A stretch of DNA of 64,000 nucleotides. It comes from Vagococcus zengguangii (GTDB lineage: Bacteria; Bacillota; Bacilli; Lactobacillales; Vagococcaceae). A model generated the notes under the pieces. The model saw only the letters and a list, made by a program, of their open reading frames with translations, searched no databases and had not been told where the DNA came from. Positions 25,326 through 34,725 of this stretch are shown here, one piece after another (the first letter of the stretch is position 1; each line of letters starts with the position of its first letter). A program made the position numbers and the translations under genes. Location of the stretch: positions 1,718,501-1,782,500 of the forward strand of contig NZ_CP039712.1 of NCBI RefSeq assembly GCF_005145005.1, given 5' to 3'.

Positions 25326-26186
25326 TTAAAAACTAATGACTTCGCCGCTCGTTTCTAAAACATGCAAATTATCCGCTAACTCAACAAAGAAAGTTGCTTC
25401 ATCAATTCGATTCAAATCCTCGAGCGCTATGCCTTTAACATATAATAAATCTTCTAATAAATACATGTTCATCATTTTTCGACACCAAGAAATGCCAACA
25501 TCGGCAATTTCAATTGCTTCTTGTGGCGCTCCCATTTCTAGCTGATAGGTCGATTGGAAATAAAATAGTTGCGAAAAAATAGGCTTCATACTAAAAGAGT
25601 GATGCTGGATATACAACTCAAAGCTCTTTTCGATTAGACTTTGCGCTTCTTCGTGCTCCCCTATACGATGACGAATAAAACCTAATAAAGTCATAATTAT
25701 AACTTCCATATCACTTGGATATGATGAATCAGGTTGATAAGTAAAATCTAGCGCTCTAGCGAAATATTTGTTAGCCCCCTCGATATTACGTTCGTAAACT
25801 AATTCATAGGCGCCACGATAGTACATCAATAATTGATTTTCTAAAATACTTAAATCAGGCATTTCAATTAAGACACGCGTAGTCGCTTCATTTAAACAAT
25901 CATACTGTTTAGTAATCAAATAATGATCCAAGATACTAAACCAATTAGCTTTAGATAAAGCATTACGATGAGTAGACGACGCCTTCACTTCACACATTGC
26001 CATCAGCTCGTCAATAGTAACTGATAAACGATCACAAATTTTTCTTAATAAAGACAATGAAGGAATCGTATTGTCTACTTCTAATTTTTCTAATATCTCA
26101 AGACTACAGATATCTTTTGACAACATCTCTTTAGAAAAAGACTTCTCTTCACGTATTTCCTTCAACATAAGACCTAGATTGTTCAT
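25326..26186 (-). CDS. Rgg/PlcR-like HTH regulator with TPR-type C-terminus
   Basis: A 286-aa protein. Residues 1-60 form an Xre-type helix-turn-helix (LGLMLKEIREEKSFSKEMLS, LLRKICDRLSVTIDELM). The rest is helical and repeat-like, as in peptide-responsive Rgg and PlcR regulators. The ATG at 26186 has AGAGGTG 5 bases upstream; a frame start at 26222 does not. No small peptide pheromone gene is obvious beside it, so the signal is unknown. It is transcribed alone, with a terminator before nagA. Confidence 0.8.
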   Translation of the reverse strand: MNNLGLMLKEIREEKSFSKEMLSKDICSLEILEKLEVDNTIPSLSLLRKICDRLSVTIDELMAMCEVKASSTHRNALSKANWFSILDHYLITKQYDCLNEATTRVLIEMPDLSILENQLLMYYRGAYELVYERNIEGANKYFARALDFTYQPDSSYPSDMEVIIMTLLGFIRHRIGEHEEAQSLIEKSFELYIQHHSFSMKPIFSQLFYFQSTYQLEMGAPQEAIEIADVGISWCRKMMNMYLLEDLLYVKGIALEDLNRIDEATFFVELADNLHVLETSGEVISF

Positions 26187-26530
26187 CTTATCACCTCTTT
26201 TTTCATTTACTCCATACCACATTTTAATTTAATCCCATTATACAGAAGAAAAGGGTTACATACTATACGTTATTCGAAATTTTAATATTTTTTTCACAAA
26301 TAATCACAATTTATTCACATTTATACGGTATTTTAAACATTCGTTTTTTTATTAAACTTTTGATTCAGTGACGTGGGATACAAAGAAGAAAATAGTTAAA
26401 GCACTAAAAAAAACAATCTTGTATTAGTTGATAGTTAAATTACGCATCATATTTAGCCATAATAAAAACCCCTTACGTTAGATTTTGGGCTAACATAAAG
26501 GGTTCACTATATTTTTAGTCTTTTTTTAAA
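26187..26530. other. Intergenic, 344 bp
   Basis: AT-rich. It holds the terminator at 26468-26504 and, left of that, probable promoter sequence for the Rgg-like gene. I looked for a short hydrophobic peptide gene of the Shp type and saw none with a ribosome binding site. Confidence 0.4.
26468..26504 (-). terminator. Terminator of the aminotransferase gene
   Basis: Arms 26468-26481 and 26490-26504 (AACCCCTTACGTTAG-like with two mismatches) lie 27 bp after the stop and are followed on the minus strand by a TTTTTATT tract. Confidence 0.7.
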
Positions 26531-27748
26531 TTATTTTTGGCGATAGTTTTGTAAGAAGTCTGCCATATTATCCGCCATTAATTTTAATTCTTCCACACGT
26601 GGTAGGTAGACAATTCGGAAGTGATCCGGTTGTTGCCAGTTAAATCCACCACCATGTACAAGCAGCGTACGTTTAGCATGTAAGAAATCTAATACAAACT
26701 GCTCATCGTTCTTAATATTAAATTTTTTCGTATCGATTTTCGGGAACATGTAAAAGGCTGCTTTGGGTTTAACAGCACTTAAGCCTGGAATGTCATTAAT
26801 CGCTTTATGAATAAATTCACGTTGTTCGTAAATACGACCACCTGGTAATAACAATTCATCCACACTTTGATAACCACCTAAAGCTGTTTGGACGATTTGC
26901 TGAGATAATACATTTGAACATAAACGCATTGACGCTAACATGTTTAACCCTTCAATATAGCCTTTAACACGTGATTTATCACCACTTAACACCATCCATC
27001 CAACACGGAATCCGGCAACACGATGTGATTTTGATAACCCATTGAAGCTTACTACGAACACATCTGGTGCAATACTCGCAACAGGAATGTGTTCTAAACC
27101 ATCCATGACTAAACGATCATAAATCTCATCGGCAAATAAAATTAATTGATGCTCACGAGCAATCGCCACGATTTCTTCTAATAACTCACGCGGATATAAT
27201 GCACCTGTTGGATTATTAGGATTAATAATGACAATCCCTTTCGTTCTTGGGGTAATTTTGCTCTTAATGTCTTCAATATCAGGGTACCACTCTGCTTCTT
27301 CATCACAAATATAATGAACAGGCGTCCCACTTGCTAGTGAAACAGAGGCTGTCCATAGCGGATAATCCGGCATGGGCACTAAAATTTCATCGCCTTTATC
27401 AAGCAATCCTTGCATGCTCATCGTAATCAATTCGCTGACGCCATTACCTGTATAAATATCATTAATGGTCACATTATGGAATCCTTTTAACTGGCAGTCT
27501 TGTTCAATCGCTTTACGCGCTGAAAAGATCCCTTTAGAATCAGAATAGCCTTCTGAATTTCGCGCATTTAAAATCAAATCACGAATAATTTCATCTGGTG
27601 CATGAAAATCAAATGCGGCAGGGTTCCCCGTATTTAATCTTAATATTTTAATGCCATTTTCGATCATACGATCCGCTTCTTCTAGAACCGGTCCACGAAC
27701 GTCATAACTTACACCTTCTAATTTTAACGACTTGTCAAATTTTTTCAT
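26531..27748 (-). CDS. Alanine-type aminotransferase (AlaA/AlaT-like)
   Basis: A 405-aa PLP enzyme of fold type I, class I/II aminotransferases. The closest family pattern is the AlaA-type glutamate-pyruvate transaminase. Visible features are LNTGNPAAFDF, the YTGNGVSELI cofactor segment, PMPDYPLWTA, INPNNPTGA, FADEIYD and the PLP lysine in SFNGLSKSHRVAGFRVGW. The ATG at 27748 lies 9 bases after AGAAGAGG. It follows the acyl-ACP thioesterase gene in the same direction with 80 bp between them. Amino donor and acceptor are inferred from family only. Confidence 0.88.
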   Translation of the reverse strand: MKKFDKSLKLEGVSYDVRGPVLEEADRMIENGIKILRLNTGNPAAFDFHAPDEIIRDLILNARNSEGYSDSKGIFSARKAIEQDCQLKGFHNVTINDIYTGNGVSELITMSMQGLLDKGDEILVPMPDYPLWTASVSLASGTPVHYICDEEAEWYPDIEDIKSKITPRTKGIVIINPNNPTGALYPRELLEEIVAIAREHQLILFADEIYDRLVMDGLEHIPVASIAPDVFVVSFNGLSKSHRVAGFRVGWMVLSGDKSRVKGYIEGLNMLASMRLCSNVLSQQIVQTALGGYQSVDELLLPGGRIYEQREFIHKAINDIPGLSAVKPKAAFYMFPKIDTKKFNIKNDEQFVLDFLHAKRTLLVHGGGFNWQQPDHFRIVYLPRVEELKLMADNMADFLQNYRQK

Positions 27749-27828
27749 GCTAGTCTGCCTCTTCTCATTATTGATTACCAAACTTTTTTTATTCTATCCT
27801 CTTCTGCTCTGAATGACAAATAATTCAG

Positions 27829-28569
27829 TTAGTTTTTTTGCCAAACAATTAAGCCCTCTGCACATTTGTTCTCTGACACGCTTAATTGGTGGACACTGAT
27901 GAATTGATTATCGACTTGTGTCGTTTGTTGCTCAAACTGACTCGTTACTTGCTCACCACAATGGGTTTCTTTAACAAAGCGAATCGTTGCTTGACGTGGC
28001 TGATAACTTGTTAACGTGTCATAATCTAAACTATCCACCATCCAACCTAAATAACGGGAATTATTCACGTGTTGATTAGTATCGATATCAGAAAAATGAA
28101 CATCGAACAACGACGTTTGCGCTTGTTCGGTTAAAACTGGAAAAGTTTCTCCACGTTTGATTGTTTTAATTTTTTCACTGTGATAAGGTTCAATCAATTC
28201 ACTTGGCACACTGACCATTTTACGCGTGGTCATATCCATTAAGACAAAGGTCGTCATCATATTAATTAGCTCGTTGCCTTCTTCATCATGCAACCAGAAA
28301 TAACGATAACAAAAATACTTATTGTGTTCCTTCGCTTCAGTTGTGACGGTAATTCGTTCATTGGTTCTAGGTAAACGCGTAATATTAATAGCATGTTCAG
28401 TAATAACCCAAGTTAATCCTAAGTTTTTAACATACGCTCCGTCTCTTTCTAATAGCACACTTTGCGCTTCAGACGTATCGATGACGATATTTAGTAGCAT
28501 CGGTAAAGTTAAACGGCTACTCGCATCGCATTCGTAGTATTTCACTACATGTTCTTGACTATATTTCAT
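27829..28569 (-). CDS. Acyl-ACP thioesterase (FatA/FatB-like)
   Basis: A 246-aa double hot-dog protein that releases fatty acids from acyl carrier protein. The N-terminal hot-dog holds VKYYECDASSRLT and TWVITEHAINI. The C-terminal one begins near 150 and carries the FSDIDTNQHVNNSRYLGW motif, whose Asp, Asn and His form the family active site. AAGGAG lies 11 bases before the ATG. It is divergent from the DtxR-type regulator. Confidence 0.92.
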   Translation of the reverse strand: MKYSQEHVVKYYECDASSRLTLPMLLNIVIDTSEAQSVLLERDGAYVKNLGLTWVITEHAINITRLPRTNERITVTTEAKEHNKYFCYRYFWLHDEEGNELINMMTTFVLMDMTTRKMVSVPSELIEPYHSEKIKTIKRGETFPVLTEQAQTSLFDVHFSDIDTNQHVNNSRYLGWMVDSLDYDTLTSYQPRQATIRFVKETHCGEQVTSQFEQQTTQVDNQFISVHQLSVSENKCAEGLIVWQKN

Positions 28570-28626
28570 CCTAGTTTCAACTCCTTATCTTAAAATTATA
28601 CAACTAAATTCTCATTAAGTGTTAGT

Positions 28627-28668
28627 AAAACTATAGTTTTTAACATTCCTATCTTTTTGTGATAAAAT
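28627..28668 (+). promoter_or_regulatory. Promoter and palindrome of the DtxR-type gene
   Basis: TTAACA (28640-28645) and TAAAAT (28663-28668) are 17 bp apart. A perfect 14-bp palindrome AAAACTATAGTTTT (28627-28640) abuts the -35. It may be an operator for this regulator or for the divergent thioesterase gene. Confidence 0.65.
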
Positions 28669-28693
28669 AGTTAGGAAAGAAAGGTGGCAACTC

Positions 28694-29344
28694 ATGACTC
28701 CCAATAAAGAAGATTACCTAAAACTAATGTACGAATTAGGCGCTTATCGTAATAAAATACCTAATAAATCAATCGTTGCTGGATTAAATGTGTCACCAGC
28801 TTCTGTTAGTGAGATGATTTCTAAATTAGAAAAAGATCAACTCGTTATTCATACACCTTATCAAGGCGTACAATTAACAGAAAAAGGCATGACTTATGCT
28901 AGTTCTTTAATTAGAAAGCATCGCTTATGGGAAGTTTTTCTAGTAGAACATTTGAATTACTCATGGGAGGAAGTCCACGTCGAAGCTGAAATTTTGGAAC
29001 ACGCAACATCTGATATTTTAAGTAATCGCTTAGAAGCATTTTTGAACCATCCAGAATTTTGCCCACACGGTGGTATTATTCCATCATTAGACACCTTTGT
29101 TGAAGAACCTAACCAACTAACGCTCAGCACTATGAAGGAACATGAGCAAGTTGTCATTAAACGTGTTTTAGATGAAAGCGACTTATTAGAATATTTGGCA
29201 GAAATTGGCTTACAAATCAATGATACGGTTACAATCAAAAAAATTGGTGCCTATGAAGGCCCCATAACTTTGACGAATCAACACGGTCAAACTATTATGA
29301 TTAGTTATAAAGCTGCTTCTAATGTTTTTATTGAACTAACCTAG
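28694..29344 (+). CDS. DtxR/MntR-family metal-dependent regulator
   Basis: A 216-aa regulator close in layout to EfaR, ScaR and SloR, which repress Mn uptake when Mn(II) is bound. Residues 1-62 hold the winged helix (ASVSEMISKLEKD). Metal-site residues expected of the family are present: Glu/Asp near 6-7, His in RKHRLWEVFL, and the VHVEAEILEHATSD helix with two Glu and a His. The C-terminal 70 residues form the SH3/FeoA-like domain. A good promoter with a flanking palindrome precedes it. zwf starts 51 bp downstream. Confidence 0.88.
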   Translation: MTPNKEDYLKLMYELGAYRNKIPNKSIVAGLNVSPASVSEMISKLEKDQLVIHTPYQGVQLTEKGMTYASSLIRKHRLWEVFLVEHLNYSWEEVHVEAEILEHATSDILSNRLEAFLNHPEFCPHGGIIPSLDTFVEEPNQLTLSTMKEHEQVVIKRVLDESDLLEYLAEIGLQINDTVTIKKIGAYEGPITLTNQHGQTIMISYKAASNVFIELT

Positions 29345-29395
29345 AACACAACACCATATAACGAACAATAACTATAAAGGTAGGTAACCACACCC

Positions 29396-30904
29396 ATGAA
29401 CGAAGAACAAACTGCCCTATTTACTATTTTCGGAGCGACTGGCGACTTAGCTCAACGTAAACTATATCCTTCCCTATTTCGTTTATTTCGAAAAGGATTT
29501 ATAAAGGAACATTTTGCTGTAATTGGAACGGCACGACGTGAATGGTCAGACGACTATTATCGTGAAATCGTGACAACTTCTATTAACAGCTTAAAACCAA
29601 CCGAAGAAGAAGCGAAAGCTTTCGCTTCACATTTCTATTATCAATCTCACGATGTAACAGATACAACCCACTATACAAATTTAAAAAATTTAGCAGATAA
29701 ATTAGATGCTGAATACAACTTAGAAGGCAACCGTTTATTCTATTTAGCAATGGCACCTAACTTTTTTGGTACCATAGTTAACCATCTAAGCTCCGAAAAA
29801 ATTATGACTGAAAATGGCTTTAACCGTTTAGTCATCGAAAAACCTTTTGGAACTAGCTATGAGACAGCCGCTGAATTAAATGAGCAAATTCGTGCAGTCT
29901 TCTCAGAAGATCAAATATTCCGTATCGATCATTACTTAGGTAAAGAGATGATTCAAAACATTTCAGCTGTTCGTTTTGGTAATAATATTTTTGAATCACT
30001 TTGGAACAATCGCTATATCGACAACATTCAAGTCACACTAGCTGAAGACTTGGGAGTTGAAGAACGTGGCGGTTATTACGATAAAAGTGGTGCTTTAAAA
30101 GACATGATTCAAAATCATATCTTACAAGTAGTTGCATTGCTTGCAATGGAAGCACCAAATAACTTTACCGAAAAAGAAATTCGTGAAGAAAAAATTAAAG
30201 CCTTAAACGCAGTGAAAATTTACAACGAACAAGAAGCATTAGACAATTTTGTTCGTGGACAATATGTCGCAAATCGTTTCAAAAATGAAGACATCATCTC
30301 ATATGTAGATGAGCCTAACGTTAATCCTGAATCTCGTACTGAAACGTTCGTAGCAGGTAAGTTAGAAATCAATAACTTCCGTTGGAAAGGTGTGCCGTTC
30401 TATATTCGTACAGGTAAACAATTATCAACAAAAGCTGCTCGAATTAATATAGTATTTAAAGCAACACCAACCAATATTTTCTCACAAGAAGACATCTGTG
30501 AGAAATTACCACAAAATATTTTAACGATTTATATTCAACCAACAGAAGGGTTCTCGCTATCACTAAACGGTAAAGAACCTGGACCTGGCTTTGAAATCGA
30601 TCCAGTTAAATTAGATTTCCGCACACCAACAGATGTTGTGGCAAATAGCCCTGAAGCTTACGAAAAATTAATCTTAGATGCCCTACAAGGTGACGCGACG
30701 AACTTTACTCACTGGGATGAAGTGTCACAATCATGGCGTATAGTCGATGTTATCAGACAAGCTTGGGATAACGACTCACAACCAATTCCAACCTATCCAG
30801 CCGGTACGATGGGCCCAGCCGAAGCCTTTGACTTACTAGCCAAAGACCAACACGAATGGGTCTACAAACCAGACGAATGGTACAGAGAACACGGGTTACT
30901 GTAG
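29396..30904 (+). CDS. zwf: Glucose-6-phosphate 1-dehydrogenase
   Basis: A 502-aa enzyme of the oxidative pentose phosphate pathway that makes NADPH. The nucleotide fold shows FGATGDLAQRKL at 12-23. RIDHYLGKEMIQN carries the catalytic His and substrate Lys, and EKPFGT, the AEDLGVEERGGYYD stretch and YIRTGKQL are conserved. An AGG-containing box precedes the ATG. It follows the DtxR-type regulator closely. The stop codon TAG is shared with the first bases of structured repeat array B. Confidence 0.97.
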   Translation: MNEEQTALFTIFGATGDLAQRKLYPSLFRLFRKGFIKEHFAVIGTARREWSDDYYREIVTTSINSLKPTEEEAKAFASHFYYQSHDVTDTTHYTNLKNLADKLDAEYNLEGNRLFYLAMAPNFFGTIVNHLSSEKIMTENGFNRLVIEKPFGTSYETAAELNEQIRAVFSEDQIFRIDHYLGKEMIQNISAVRFGNNIFESLWNNRYIDNIQVTLAEDLGVEERGGYYDKSGALKDMIQNHILQVVALLAMEAPNNFTEKEIREEKIKALNAVKIYNEQEALDNFVRGQYVANRFKNEDIISYVDEPNVNPESRTETFVAGKLEINNFRWKGVPFYIRTGKQLSTKAARINIVFKATPTNIFSQEDICEKLPQNILTIYIQPTEGFSLSLNGKEPGPGFEIDPVKLDFRTPTDVVANSPEAYEKLILDALQGDATNFTHWDEVSQSWRIVDVIRQAWDNDSQPIPTYPAGTMGPAEAFDLLAKDQHEWVYKPDEWYREHGLL

Positions 30905-31080
30905 GTGCTTGAGAAGGCGATCAGCTCCGATAAAAATCTCAAATACGATGAAAATTGTGCAACAATTTTTGAGAGTATTTAAGATTTTTCTGAGGAGTTA
31001 CCTTCGAAAGCCCGTTTTTTCAAGTGTTTGAGGACATGTTTTACTTTTGAGCAATATGCGCAGGACGACGAAAATATTAT
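30903..31080 (+). repeat. Structured repeat array B: one full and one half unit
   Basis: Unit B1 (30903-31020) begins AGGTGCTTGAG, whose first two bases belong to the zwf TAG. Nested stems GAAGG/CCTTC, GCTCC/GGAGT, a long AATCT...AAATAC arm with GTATTT...AGATT, and an inner AAATTGT/ACAATTT hairpin enclose the GATGA/TTGAGA loop. It closes with GAAAGCCCG. Unit B2 starts at 31022, 119 bp later, and keeps only its left half, ending near 31080. Confidence 0.85.
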
Positions 31081-31110
31081 CCTCTAAACATCTCCAACAA
31101 TACCTATACG

Positions 31111-31148
31111 AAAAGGTTCGCCGGCACTTTGCCAGCGAACCTTTTTTT
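31111..31148. terminator. Bidirectional terminator between zwf and the PH-domain gene
   Basis: Arms 31111-31125 and 31131-31145 with one mismatch and a 5-base loop. A seven-T run follows on the plus strand. Confidence 0.85.
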
Positions 31149-32655
31149 ATTCTACTTCACGATAAAACTGTTTAAGTTTGCGAATATCGCCAAAATTCAA
31201 ATAACGTAAACAAACCTCTTCATCTGCTAAACTCGCTTTAACCCATAGACTCACATGCCCTAATTGCTTCTGATAAAGCCATTTCCCTGTCTTTTCAGCG
31301 AAGGCCTGAACTTTTTCTTTTTCCACAAAGGTCATAGTTTTGGTTCCAAACTTGAAGGATTGAAGACACAGTCGAGAAGTTGATTGAATCGCATAGCCTT
31401 GAAAGTGAGACTGTAGCCACGCACTTAACAAACTTAGTAAAACTATACCTATCCCTACCAAACTTGCCATACGGAATGAAAAATAACTAACAACCGCTGT
31501 TACAATGACAGCCGCCAACAACTTCCATCGTAAAAAATACCAAAGACTATCACGACTCGTAAACTTAAGATCAGGCTGTTCAAATTGCCATTCTGGTAAC
31601 AACTGATTTAACGTCGTAAATACCTGATATTCTCTAACAATCGGTAATAAATAAAGCGTTTGATCACTAGTATCCATATCGTCGGCTGACTGACCGCCTG
31701 CCAAAGATAATTCCACACTGACAATCCCAAATAATTTCCGCATCAATGGTTGCTTAATTTTGATTCCTTGAATTTTGGTTAACGGAATTTTTTGTGTTTT
31801 GCGCTCAAATAGGCCACTCTCAATTGTCAGAGTTCTCTCCTCACGTTCAACCTTAAACTGATAATACTTCATTAAACTTTTCATCACACTAAAAGCTGCC
31901 ATGATGACCACTACTATTAAACAAATACTAATCGTCAATAACCAACCCGCTTGCAGCAGTTCAAGAGATTCCTTGCTAATTTTGTCAAACCATTTTTTAG
32001 GCAAATATTCTTGAAGAAAAAAGAATAACGTAAACATCGCCGTCATCATCCCTAAATCAGTCAACGCAAACATTAATATATCTTGATTAGTTATCGTATA
32101 TTGAGCAGATACTGTCTTACTCTCTTTCGTTTGCTCGTCTGTATCAGCACTTCTTAAGTCAAACAAGTCTATGTTGTCGCTAGTAGGAACCACCTCAGGC
32201 TCCTTTTCTACCTGATTTATTTGTTGGTTAGAGCGACGATAGTGTTCAATCAGCTGCACCGTCTCTTCCTTAATCACTGGTAGAGAGGCTTCCGGTTCAT
32301 CATTATCACCACCTGCCGTCTCAATTAATAATTGTACAAGATGGAAAGGTTTCAAAAAGAACCATTGACGCTGCTTAAGCGTTTGAATTCGGTTATAAGG
32401 AATAATGGTTTCTCGTTTATTAACAAGCCCTTTGTAAATCACGATATGTTCGTTTGTAATTTGATAGTAACTTGACCAATAACCAATCACGGTTATCATC
32501 AAAATCAAAAACACAACAGAGCCGGCACCTAACCAAAAATAAGCCGAAGATTTCAAATTGATGTAGCCTAATACAAACACAAAGAACCAACTTTTAAGAT
32601 GTCGAATGAATTCGACTAAGACAGAAAACGGATGAAAATGTGCTTTATTAGACAT
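31147..32655 (-). CDS. YdbT-like membrane protein with bacterial PH domains
   Basis: A 502-aa membrane protein with three predicted bPH_2-type domains (about 50-140, 255-345, 410-500) alternating with paired membrane helices. The repeats share the pattern 'xxGLxxRxxxxIPxxRIQxxxxxQ' (KGLVNKRETIIPYNRIQTLK; SGLFERKTQKIPLTKIQGIK). In Bacillus subtilis ydbS-ydbT help resistance to amylocyclicin-like bacteriocins. It overlaps the ydbS-like gene by 8 bp, so the two form one unit. Confidence 0.85.
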   Translation of the reverse strand: MSNKAHFHPFSVLVEFIRHLKSWFFVFVLGYINLKSSAYFWLGAGSVVFLILMITVIGYWSSYYQITNEHIVIYKGLVNKRETIIPYNRIQTLKQRQWFFLKPFHLVQLLIETAGGDNDEPEASLPVIKEETVQLIEHYRRSNQQINQVEKEPEVVPTSDNIDLFDLRSADTDEQTKESKTVSAQYTITNQDILMFALTDLGMMTAMFTLFFFLQEYLPKKWFDKISKESLELLQAGWLLTISICLIVVVIMAAFSVMKSLMKYYQFKVEREERTLTIESGLFERKTQKIPLTKIQGIKIKQPLMRKLFGIVSVELSLAGGQSADDMDTSDQTLYLLPIVREYQVFTTLNQLLPEWQFEQPDLKFTSRDSLWYFLRWKLLAAVIVTAVVSYFSFRMASLVGIGIVLLSLLSAWLQSHFQGYAIQSTSRLCLQSFKFGTKTMTFVEKEKVQAFAEKTGKWLYQKQLGHVSLWVKASLADEEVCLRYLNFGDIRKLKQFYREVE

Positions 32656-33139
32656 CTTGCTCCGCCACCTTTATCATCGTGATTATTTGTTGACGCAGTT
32701 CTTGTGCTTGTTCGACAGTTAAACCTTCAACACTGTGACTAGTCGCAGCAGTATGAATGGTAACCGCCATCAAGTTGGCCTGTCTCAAAAATGGGCCTTG
32801 TTTCGTCTCAATATGCTGTATCCGATTGATAGGAACGTAAGTTGTTGCTCTAAAGATATAACCATTTTGAAATGCTAGATCCTCAGGCGTCACTTCATAG
32901 CGATGAAAACGATAGCGATAAGGTATAAGTACTAAATCAAACAATTTTATGCCGACAACTAAACAGAAATAAATAATAATAGCCATTAACCAAATACCTG
33001 ATAGCTGCTTGAACCACCAAGCAACGCCTATGCCTATTCCCCCAATTGCTAAAAAAACAAACGACGTAACGAGTGAACTTTTTAGCCAAACTTTTTTTAT
33101 ATTCTCAGGCATTTTATTTTTTAACAACGGATACTCCAT
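32648..33139 (-). CDS. YdbS-like PH-domain membrane protein
   Basis: A 163-aa protein with two N-terminal membrane helices (about 20-75) and one bPH_2 domain containing FRATTYVPINRIQHIETKQGP. It is the first gene of the ydbS-ydbT-like pair and overlaps its partner by 8 bp. Pairs of this kind are common in Firmicutes and are thought to act at the membrane in envelope defence. The ATG at 33139 has only a GGTGG-like box about 6 bases upstream. Confidence 0.85.
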   Translation of the reverse strand: MEYPLLKNKMPENIKKVWLKSSLVTSFVFLAIGGIGIGVAWWFKQLSGIWLMAIIIYFCLVVGIKLFDLVLIPYRYRFHRYEVTPEDLAFQNGYIFRATTYVPINRIQHIETKQGPFLRQANLMAVTIHTAATSHSVEGLTVEQAQELRQQIITMIKVAEQDV

Positions 33140-33219
33140 TGTTCCACCCCCAAAATCTAATTAGTTAGCTCCCATTATAAAACAAAACGCCCAAAAAACA
33201 AACAACTATCTTATAAAAA

Positions 33220-33260
33220 AGAAGTCCGACTAACAATAATAGTTAGCTCAGACTCCTTCT
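33220..33260 (-). terminator. Terminator of pepV
   Basis: Imperfect arms at 33220-33234 and 33242-33260 (GACTAAC with GTTAG, then AGAAG with CTTCT), followed by T residues on the minus strand. Confidence 0.55.
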
Positions 33261-33274
33261 GTTTAATAATTAGC

Positions 33275-34690
33275 TTATTTGACCAAACGATAAATTGCAT
33301 CAGCGTAGATCGCTGTCGCACGGAATAAATCGTTTAACGCCATAAATTCATTAGCTTGGTGCATTGTGTCAATGCTGTCTGGGAACATTGCACCATAAGC
33401 GACACCACGTTCTAATAAACGACCAAATGTACCACCACCGATAACTTGTCCATGACCTTTAAGACCAGTATGTTCTTCGTATACTGATAATAAAGTTTTC
33501 ACTAATTCATCATCTTCTGGTACGTAGTGAGGGCCTTTACCACCTTCAAGTACTTCAACAGCAAAATCAGTTGCTGCTAAGCTATCAGCAATTTGTTGAC
33601 CAATTGTGGCTTCGTCAGTTCCTTTAGGGTAGCGCATGTTTAAAATTACTGAGTTATCAGCACTTGTTACGTCGAATTTGAAGACCCCAACGTTAAGTGA
33701 TAATTCACCCATGATATCATCAGCGATTGCCACGCCTATTTTCTCACCTTTAGTATCATCGTGTAAGAAAGTTGCAATAGTGTTGATGTATGTTTTAGCA
33801 TTGCCTTCAAAAGCATATTGGTTTAAAAAGTTTGCTAAGTGTGTGCCACCGTTAATACCTAAATGTGGGCTAGCACCATGAGCTGATTTACCTTTAATAA
33901 AGACTGTGACTGTTGAACCATCAATAGTCACCTCACCTGAGATGCCTTGTTCTGTTACATATTTTTCTAAGTCAGCGGTAATGGATGCTAATACATCTGC
34001 ATCAGTTACTTCTAAAACTGCTGTTCCTGATTCTGGTACCATGTTGGCACGTAAACCAGCTTTGAAGCTGATTAATTTCACAGCTCCTTCGTTTTCTCCT
34101 GCAAGATTTAACGAAACTGTCACGTTTCCTTTTTCACCGTTAATAATTGGGAATTCCGCATCTGGAGCAAAACCGAAATCTGGTGTTTCTTCAACTTCTA
34201 AGTAACGGTCAACACATTTCCAGCTACTTTCTTCGTCTGTTCCGATAATTAAACGGATACGTTTAGAAGTTGGTAATTCTAATTCTTTAATCATTTTGAT
34301 TGCATAGTAAGCAGCCATTGAAGGACCTTTGTCATCGCTTGAACCACGTGCATAAATACGTCCGTCTTTAATCACAGGTTCAAATGGGTCTGTGTCCCAA
34401 CCAGTTCCAACAGGTACTACGTCAACGTGACTGAAAATACCTAATGTTTCATCACCGGCACCAAATTCAATATGTCCTGCAATGTTTTCAACATTTTTCG
34501 TTACAAAACCGTCGCGTTCACCTAATGCTAAAAAGTGTAATAAGGCTTCTTTAGGTCCTGGTCCTACAGGTGCATCAGCCGTTGCTTTGTCATCTTCACG
34601 CACACTTGGTACACGTAATAAACCAAATAAATCCTCTAACAAGGCTTCTTTACGAGCCTCAACTTCTTTTGTCCAATCAATTGTTGTCAT
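33275..34690 (-). CDS. pepV: Dipeptidase PepV (M20 family)
   Basis: A 471-aa cytosolic di-zinc dipeptidase that completes peptide use in lactic acid bacteria. Metal and catalytic residues stand in SHVDVVPVG (His 88, Asp 90), SSDDKGPS (Asp 119/120), GTDEESSW (Glu 153/154) and FAPDAEFP. The large lid domain sits between about 180 and 385. AAAGGAG lies 8 bases before the ATG. It follows the yitT-like gene with 35 bp between them. Confidence 0.95.
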   Translation of the reverse strand: MTTIDWTKEVEARKEALLEDLFGLLRVPSVREDDKATADAPVGPGPKEALLHFLALGERDGFVTKNVENIAGHIEFGAGDETLGIFSHVDVVPVGTGWDTDPFEPVIKDGRIYARGSSDDKGPSMAAYYAIKMIKELELPTSKRIRLIIGTDEESSWKCVDRYLEVEETPDFGFAPDAEFPIINGEKGNVTVSLNLAGENEGAVKLISFKAGLRANMVPESGTAVLEVTDADVLASITADLEKYVTEQGISGEVTIDGSTVTVFIKGKSAHGASPHLGINGGTHLANFLNQYAFEGNAKTYINTIATFLHDDTKGEKIGVAIADDIMGELSLNVGVFKFDVTSADNSVILNMRYPKGTDEATIGQQIADSLAATDFAVEVLEGGKGPHYVPEDDELVKTLLSVYEEHTGLKGHGQVIGGGTFGRLLERGVAYGAMFPDSIDTMHQANEFMALNDLFRATAIYADAIYRLVK

Positions 34691-34725
34691 ATTATCGTCT
34701 CCTTTAATAGTTAACTATTCTTCTA

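Noticed and set aside
30903-31080. Reading array B as a transposon end (MITE)
   Set aside because: No terminal inverted repeat with target duplication is visible, and no transposase is in the window; the unit is better described as a tandem structured repeat.
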